A stretch of DNA of 64,000 nucleotides from Diplolepis rosae (taxonomy: Eukaryota > Arthropoda > Insecta > Hymenoptera > Diplolepididae). The notes beneath the pieces are model-generated. The model saw nothing but the letters and a program-made list of their open reading frames with translations, made no database searches and was not told the origin of the DNA. Positions 57,037 to 64,000 of this stretch are shown one piece after another. Position 1 is the first letter of the stretch. Each line of letters starts with the position of its first letter. Made by a program: the position numbers and the translations under genes. The DNA lies in NCBI GenBank assembly GCA_030998225.1, contig JAPYXD010000753.1, positions 3,658,001 through 3,722,000 of the forward strand, given 5' to 3'.

Positions 57037-58903
57037 GAAAAGTAGTAAGATCATGTGAAAAAATAAATTCGGTTTCTAAATATTTACGTTCGAAACATAT
57101 TAAATATTTTTTCAAATTTTGGTAAATAGTAGAGAAGATGAAAAAGGACGTATATAGCCAAATTTTGGTTTTGATAATAAATAATCAAATTTTGATAGAT
57201 ATTTAAAAATTCAAGTTTTTTTTTATTTTCTAAACCAAAAGTTTTCTATATACGTCCGCGTTTACCTTTTATACTATTGCTAAAATTTTGAAAACAGAAT
57301 TTTATGTATTTTGGACACAAACATATAGAAACTTAAAATCAATAAAATTGTCTAATTCCCTGCACGTATTATATACCCTTGAAAATGTGATTGTTTAACA
57401 TAATAATTACGTTATAATGAATAATAAATATTCGAATGATTAAAGACATTTCAAAATTAAGTTAAAATTGAATTAATTATGAACTTGCTTATCCACTTAA
57501 TCCCATTAAGAAAAAGCTACTTAAGGGGTCTCCTTATCCAGAACTTTCAAAAAATCGATTTGTTTTTTTTTTCAATCCATGGATCTATTATCAGAGAATA
57601 TTGTCGCAAAATTTTACAGTCCATATCGGAATAGTTTTGATGGTAGAGTTCCGAGCAGTGGCTTGCGCGGAGCGAGCGGACGGTTTTTTCACCGTCTGAA
57701 AACTTTAAAGCGCGTTTTCTCAAAACCACATTTTTCAAAATTGCGTGCACGATTAAAGGAGAACCAATTAAGCTATTATTATAAACTTTTTTTTTATTTG
57801 TAAGTAATTAAAATGCACATATAGTGAACCTTTAGTTTTCATGATACAGTATTTATTTTCATTATAAATAACGCATTTTAAACAAAAAAAACGGTGAAAA
57901 ATTTGATTTTTCTGGAAAGTAACTCAAAAGATCGATAAAAAATCTTTTTTCTTTACAATTTTTTAGGTTCACTATGAGCGGAAGACCCTTCTGAATAGAA
58001 AAACAAATATATATGTGTTTCAGATGAAAAATTTGGACAATATCATGCACGCAAAATTAATTGTCCGTGGTGAGACGCTGCGCGGGATCTTCGATAAGTC
58101 CGAGATTATTTCTTGTTTTCAAATGAAATTTTTTTTTTCACATGTTCAAATATGTACCTAAATATGTGCGAAAAATCTTTGAGCAGTGTTTTTATTTTCT
58201 GCTTCAAAGAAAATTGTGAAAAAGTGCCTTTTTTAAGGTTCTGGATAAGGAGTCCCCCTTAATGACATTGATTATTTATAAAACATGAATGTCATAAACT
58301 TAAAATCATTTTTTAAATTGCCAGTCCAGATATTCATATGCTTCTACAAATCCATTAGTGTTACACCAAATTTAATTGTTCATAGCGCTGTCCTTTAAAA
58401 ACGAGGTTAACTGTATATTAAAAAAGAAAAAAGAATTAAATGTCATCTACTTATCTATACATAAAGAGGGACAGTGAAAAAGTTTTTTCAAATATAACAT
58501 TCCTGATTTTTTTCAAACAAATCATTGCATAAAGATAATAATGTGATATAACTATTTCCCCCATATCATTTTGGGAGAATTTTTAATTTGGCTTAATCTG
58601 TGTGTATGTTTTATTCCTCATTGCACAAATATTATTTGGTTTATTTAACAAATAAACTTGCCTGATTCAAGTAAAATTTAATTCATTCAAGTATGTCCTC
58701 TTTGGATCTAGTAAATCAGACTTTGAGCAAATCAATTTCTTTGTTGAATAATGTGCTTAAGTCGCAGTTCTTCCTTTTTCTTCATATTGGAAAAAATTTC
58801 AAGATTTTATATTGGAAATTTATATTAAAAAGTGATTGCCTATTCTAGAATGATCTAAGCGCTTCTGTAATGGTGTTCTAATTTTAATTTTAATTAATTA
58901 CAG

Positions 58904-59676
58904 CTGATAGCAGTGATAAAGGTAAAGAAAAAGGTAAACGTAAAGCTCTTGCAGAGTCGAGCGATGTATATTCTGGACCTACAGGTGGAGAGCATACTCC
59001 AGTCCTATTAGATACGAATCCTAAACACCAAGGCTATCTGGATGCTTCTGACCCAGACCTTTTCGGTGATCATGGCCAAGGGCAAACGGAGGGATATGAT
59101 CTAAGCTATGTGTTTGCTCATCACCAAGGCAAAGCGGGTGATCGTAAAAAAGACAAAAGGGTTGCTTATAACCAAGACCCTGTGATTACTTATTATCAAG
59201 ACCCTACGGATGCTTCTAACCTAGGCCTTATGGGTGATTATGGCCAAGGCCAGACGGGTGGATGTGACCTAAGCTATGCGGATTCTTGGAACCAATACCA
59301 AATGGCTGGTTGGAACCAAAACGAAATGAGTGCTCATAACCTAAACCCTATAGGTACTCATCACCGAGGCCAAACGGGTGCTCATGATCCAAGCCTTGTG
59401 GATTTTTCTGGCCAAGGCCAAACGGGGGCTCATCACCCAAGCGGATTAGATGATTTAACGACAATGTTCCAATTCTCAAAGCCGATTAGGACCAGGGGAA
59501 ACCAATCGCCTCATAGTTCCCAAGTCCACGATGAATTCCATTCAGTAACGCCATATCGCAGAGAGTTTCGAAATCCTAATGTCCAAGAGGATACTACGGT
59601 TCTCAACACAGCCAGACTTGCCAATGTGAAGCTTCCTAAAAATCCGCGTTCACGAAGTAAACGTAAGGAGAAATGA
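58904..59676 (+). CDS. Copy B exon 5, tail exon (in unit 3)
   Basis: Shortest Gly-Lys run (GKEKGKRKA). Otherwise the same tail with a few replacements. Stop TGA 59674-59676, AATAAA at 59774. Confidence 0.75.
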
Positions 59677-60295
59677 TCCTAACTACGTCAATAACATACC
59701 AGACGGGTTCAAGAAAATGAATACTTGATCCGACGTATGTTTGAACTCAGAAACCAAACTCAGTCTACATTTGAATAAATTGAAATTAATATGCTACTGT
59801 CAATATACAGTTAGTGATTTTCAACGAAAAATCGGCGGAAAATAATTGTTATTGCGTCGACAAAACTAGTTCACTGATTTCAGTTTATTCTAATTTTGAC
59901 TGATTTATATTCAGAGAGATAAAATTATAATTAATTTGCTAGATCTAAATGAATATATCATTTATTTGAATGTCGCATTTACTATTTGATAAATTAACGA
60001 TATTAATGTGAACAGAGAAATATTGCGTCCAGAAAATATTGCTTTCATAGTCAATAACTCTTCAATTCCATCAGAATTTTTTACATTCTCATCGTATAAA
60101 GATTTAGATCAAGTTTTACATTCTCTCTTTAATTTAAAGATCTTTTAAACTTCAAGACGATATCAACATTATATATTTTCGTAGAGAAATTTTCGAATGA
60201 AACCTTGAAACTTTATAAAAATTTTAGTCAGAGATTTCTGAAAAATGTTTTGACTAAAATAACTGATAGATTAATGTTTATATCAAATTCCCCCT

Positions 60296-60975
60296 GTCGC
60301 AGGAATTTTCCGCTCATTTCCGGCTCCAGGTATCCCATTAAACCATTGTCCTACCTTCATAAATAAAAAAAGGGCCACAAAAGGCGAAGGGACAAAATAT
60401 TAAATTTTACTTTTTTATCCTGAAATCAATACATGCCAATTTAAGGCTCACTTTCTGTCCAACTATAAATTTTAGTACTTTCCCCTTTTTGTAAAATATG
60501 CAAAGGTGCTGCCAACTTTACATCAAGTCGGCAGCGCCACCCACGTAAACGCCAAAAATTGCTAATTCAAAATTCTACTAATGCAGGAATTTTCGTCTTA
60601 TTTTCGGTTTAAGATAACCCTTTGAACGATTGTCCTACCTTCAAAATTAAAAAAGCGTTAAAATGCAAAATCGTTTGCTTAAAAAAATTCTACAAATGTT
60701 TTCCCTTTTTGAGGTATTTAAAAAGATAAATTTCTGTAACTAAATAATTCATTGAGGAATTATAAAAATTATTTGAAATCAAAAATACGAAATTATTCGT
60801 CTCTTCATTTCATTTATTAATATATTTGTGTTTTAAATTTAAAAAGCAGATAATTGAAAAAACCATATTATTCTCAACGGTTGGGACCAAAACATTATTT
60901 TCTCTAAATTTATAAAAAACAAAAATCTAACAATATTTGGTGTACATTAGAGATGTGCAGTTTATCAGATCGAAT
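60296..60975. other. Spacer with unit-3-specific deletion
   Basis: Two of the 284-bp-spaced repeats remain. At about 60650 AATTAAAAAAG joins directly to CGTTAAAATGC, removing the equivalent of about 3140-3900 of unit 1. Confidence 0.65.
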
Positions 60976-61427
60976 TTTCAATGCAAATTGGTACTTTCTT
61001 GGCCACGCTTAGAACATTCAATTTGTTGAAATCGAGTTTAAATCCAAAAAAAATGATAGCTTCTAAGCTCTCATCGAATATAGCATTTTTTGAAATTGAA
61101 ATAATTCAGTTGGTTTTGACATTAAATCCAATTGAAATAATCCTCAAATTTTCGATTGAATCAAATTTTGAAAATTTAATTATTATTTCAGTTAGATATA
61201 ATTATAAAACCAACTGAATTATGTCGGTATCCAGAATTCCCACATTGAGAAATAGATACATGAGAAGGTCGGATTTCTTCTTGGTTTAAACTCAATTTCA
61301 ACAAATTCGATTTTCTAAGCATATATTCTTTTTCGTTGTGTGAGTGATTTTAGTCGTAAAGAAATAATAAATAATGTATATTACGGGAACAAATGTGAAA
61401 ACCTACAACTTATTGTAAGTTTAAAAT

Positions 61428-61798
61428 AACAACGCACCGTCTCATACCGCTAAAGTGGTGAAGAACACATTAAAAGCATTGAATTGGGAAATATTATCGC
61501 ACCCGCCGTACTCTCCAGACCTCGCCCCGTCCGAATATCACCTTTTCGCATCGATGGGACGCTCACTCGCAGAGCAGCGCTTCGCCAATTTTGAAGAAGT
61601 CGAAAAATGGCTCGTTGAATGGTTTGCCTTGAAAGAGAAAAAGTTTTTTTGGAATGCTATCCATGATTTACCTGAAAGATGGGCAAAATGTGTAGAATCC
61701 AATGGTCAATACTTTGAATAAAATTTTTTTGAGATTCCCTTGAGAATTAAGTGTTTTCTTTATTGAAAAAACCGGCGAACTTCAACTAACACCCCTGG
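61428..61798 (+). pseudogene. mariner transposase 3' fragment (unit 3), catalytic residues changed
   Basis: Same fragment as in units 1 and 2, still open, but the second catalytic Asp codon is AAC (Asn) at 61428 and the third is GAA (Glu, PSEYHLF). Terminal repeat ends at 61798. Confidence 0.85.
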
Positions 61799-62870
61799 TA
61801 TGTTAGAGTATTTCTCAAAAAATCTTTTAAGAAAATTCAAGAATTCAAAAAGCTTTTCGCTTGCAATCGTTACAAAAAAATTCAATTCAATATCCACTAT
61901 ACTATACTTACATTAGTTAAATTATAGAAATAATTTAAAATACTTCTGTCCATTTTTCAGATAAAAATGAATAAATTTGTTTCTTTAAATATTGCTGTGT
62001 TCCTGTAATTAAAGAAAAAACTTTAGTTTAAAACGAAAATTTTTAAAAAGGGCTCTGGTGTAAATTTATATTCAGCAATAATATGAGCAAGAAATGCAAG
62101 GACTTATATTGATGTGAGAAAGAAATACAAAAAATTAATGTTATGACCCTCTGCCTTATTGACAGAGCTATCAAAGAAAGGTAGTTAAATGAATCAAATC
62201 GAGAAGTACAAAAGAACTTGTTCCTTTATGTTTACGTTTATAATTTTATGAATCCTATCGGCAAAGATTACTGCTTGCCTTTACATATACGGAGAAAAAT
62301 GGTTTCAGTAATTTTACTCAACTCTGTCGATTGAATTTGGGACATAAGGACATTCGAACATCTATTAAATCCTATTCGGGTAAAATGAATTCGATAAATA
62401 CCTAATTCACCCAAAGTGAATAACAATAAGTGTTACATATGAAATAGTAAGGAGTTGACTAAAACGTTGTCGATGACAGGGCATCAACATGCGTCAGTGG
62501 GTTAACATAAAATGTATAAGTGTATCACCGACGTTTGAGGTGCTTTAAACCTTAGTTGGGTAAAATGAGCATCGGGCGTATTATTTCAACTGGCAATGGT
62601 ATGGATCACTTGAATTAAAAGAAATTCTTAGCTGGAGCCTACTAATAGTCATCCAGTACATACATAAACAACATACAGATATATTCACACCATTCAGTCG
62701 CAGCCAATCACATTTCAAATCACAAATACGCTTAAACATATAACCTTATATATATAATCCTAATAACTACACTTATATATAGTACGATACGCTTTCGTCG
62801 AATCACGCACACGCTCTTTTACAATCCTTAGACATAAAACTTGGAACTTTCTTATATAATGACTGCAAGA

Positions 62871-63385
62871 TTGGGCTGAAGTTTGTGACGTCTCGTATGA
62901 TCTTCAAAACGATCAAAAAAATGTAAATTAAAAATTGAGTTTGCGGAGCGAATTCAAAATTAGCAAAGTTTGACCCAGGTAAGCCATTTATGGAAAAATT
63001 CGTCAAATTATCTGTAAATATAAAAAAGAGACAAATATAGGGACTTAGGTTATTGATCGCAGTCACATAGTCAAACGTTGCTAATTTTCGATTCGCTCCG
63101 CAAACTCAATTTTTAAATTATATTTTTTTTAATTTAGCACTATGTGACTGCAATCAAAAACTGAAGTCCCTATATTTGTTTCTTTTTTAGTTTTCAATAT
63201 AATTTGACGAATTTGTCCAAAAGTAGCTTGGCTGGGTCAAAGTACAAAGTTTTTTTTTTTGCAATAAAAAATGTTCTTTTTATTGAAAATCACTATTCTG
63301 CTTGTTTTTGATCGTTTTGAAGATCATACGAGAAAAAAAAGAAAGAAGAAAATCGTCACACGAGACATCACAAACTTCAGCCCAA
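62871..63385. mobile_element. Mutator-like MITE (unit 3)
   Basis: As 6769-7279, with TGACTGCAAGA repeats at 62860-62870 and 63386-63396. Confidence 0.65.
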
Positions 63386-63396
63386 TGACTGCAAGA

Positions 63397-64000
63397 GTTA
63401 TTCAGAGTATGTAAGAGTAAGTTTCGTCAATAAAGTTTTTGAGCCTTTCTCAAGTAAAAATGAATCAACTTTTTTCATAAATTATTCATAAAATATTTTT
63501 TTAAATTAATATAATTAATTAATAAATTATTATAATTATGATTTTTGATATAATTAATATAATTATTAATTAATATTTAGTATACATTTTTATTATAACT
63601 ACGTATGAAGTTTAATGAAACTTAAGTTTGAAATGTACATTAAAAAATTGCATTATTATCAAAAAGCATCTTGTGTAAAAACATTTAAAAGAAAGTTTTT
63701 TTAATTTCTGTGTTGTATATTTTCAAAATATCGATTTTACAATTGCGAATTCCAAATTATTATTATTTTGTTGTTTAAATTTTCATGAAATGAATTTAAT
63801 ATAAAAAACTTAAGTGAAAAAGAAAGAAGTAATTATAAATTAATTAAGAACAAATTTTGTATCACGAATTTATTAAACTTACAGAATTTATACAACTAGA
63901 TTATGTCAAACTTTTAAATAAATTATATAAACTAGTGGATAATCATAAAAACAAATAGTGGTTAACACTGTGGAGCATGTACGAAAGCTTCGTGACGAAC
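63397..64000. other. AT-rich spacer to window end
   Basis: Collinear with 7291-7900 of unit 1; TTAATATAATTAATTAATAA-type repeats, no gene. Confidence 0.6.

Larger units (their letters stand above)
31354..57641. repeat. Tandem segmental duplication, unit 2
   Basis: Second head-to-tail copy. It lacks the LTR retrotransposon and keeps the empty site at 41396-41399. Private sequence includes 38858-39053, the 43509-46491 palindrome-packed element, most of a solo LTR at 51979-52741 and the 55707-56839 element. The section equivalent to 18.6-20.8 kb of unit 1 is rearranged, with a short inverted piece near 43390-43450. Confidence 0.93.
47428..59676 (+). pseudogene. Serine protease homologue with repeat tail, array gene copy B; frameshifted in exon 3
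   Basis: Exons matching copy A: 47428-47509, 50546-50850, 55116-55366, 55447-55600, 58904-59676. Exon 2 keeps the VVGG activation motif but has Asn82 in place of the catalytic His. The Asp position is Gly and the Ser loop is again DEGTG, so all three catalytic positions are lost. Exon 3 has one extra codon and one missing G in a G5 run near 55350, making it 251 nt. Joined normally, the frame shifts and stops early in exon 4. It is either a pseudogene, a truncated secreted product, or a homopolymer error in the assembly. All splice sites, the signal peptide and the tail remain intact, which favours recent loss or error over long decay. Confidence 0.6.
57642..64000. repeat. Tandem segmental duplication, unit 3 (partial)
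   Basis: Third copy, cut by the window end. It covers the end of intron 4, exon 5 and the first part of the spacer, up to the equivalent of about 7.9 kb of unit 1. It has a private deletion of about 0.76 kb after 60650 relative to units 1 and 2. Confidence 0.92.

Overview
The window is AT-rich, intron-containing animal DNA, most likely from an insect. The support for that is a Ty3/gypsy element, mariner debris, Penelope-type hammerhead motifs, GT-AG introns and many TA-flanked inverted-repeat elements. No bacterial-style gene, rRNA, CRISPR array or intact tRNA gene was seen.

Layout: three head-to-tail copies of one large segment. Base 1 aligns with 31354 and again with 57642, so unit 1 is 31,353 bp, unit 2 is 26,288 bp, and unit 3 is cut off by the window end. 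Most of the difference between units 1 and 2 is an LTR retrotransposon present only in unit 1. Large stretches of the units are nearly identical by eye.

Gene content: the only host gene recognised is one five-exon gene per unit, on the + strand. Each gene starts in one unit and ends in the next: exons 1-4 at 22055-29584 join exon 5 at 32560-33338 (copy A), and 47428-55600 joins 58904-59676 (copy B). Exon 5 of an earlier copy lies at 1083-1873. All splice phases of copy A agree and give a 522-residue product. It has a signal peptide, then a chymotrypsin-fold (S1) serine-protease-like domain, then a Gly/Lys and Gly-Gln-Thr-rich basic tail. The catalytic positions are replaced (Asp to Gly, Ser to Glu, and His to Asn in copy B), so it reads as a secreted non-catalytic serine protease homologue. 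Exon 2 differs between copies A and B at about a third of its amino acids while the flanking introns are almost unchanged. Copy B carries a one-base frameshift at the end of exon 3.

The rest is mobile and repeated DNA. 0-10.4 kb: tail exon, inverted-repeat elements, mariner 3' fragment, a Mutator-like MITE with 11-bp target repeats. 10.45-15.8 kb: an intact gypsy element with a clean empty site in unit 2. 15.9-21.5 kb: foldback elements and insertions. 22-33.3 kb: gene A with elements in its introns. 33.3-47.4 kb: unit 2 spacer, including a 3-kb element packed with GGGGAATTTTCCCC-type palindromes. 47.4-59.7 kb: gene B. 59.7-64 kb: start of the next spacer. Several unrelated-looking elements share one architecture: short CAC-starting terminal repeats, a 2-bp target repeat, and an interior built from one short palindrome repeated many times.
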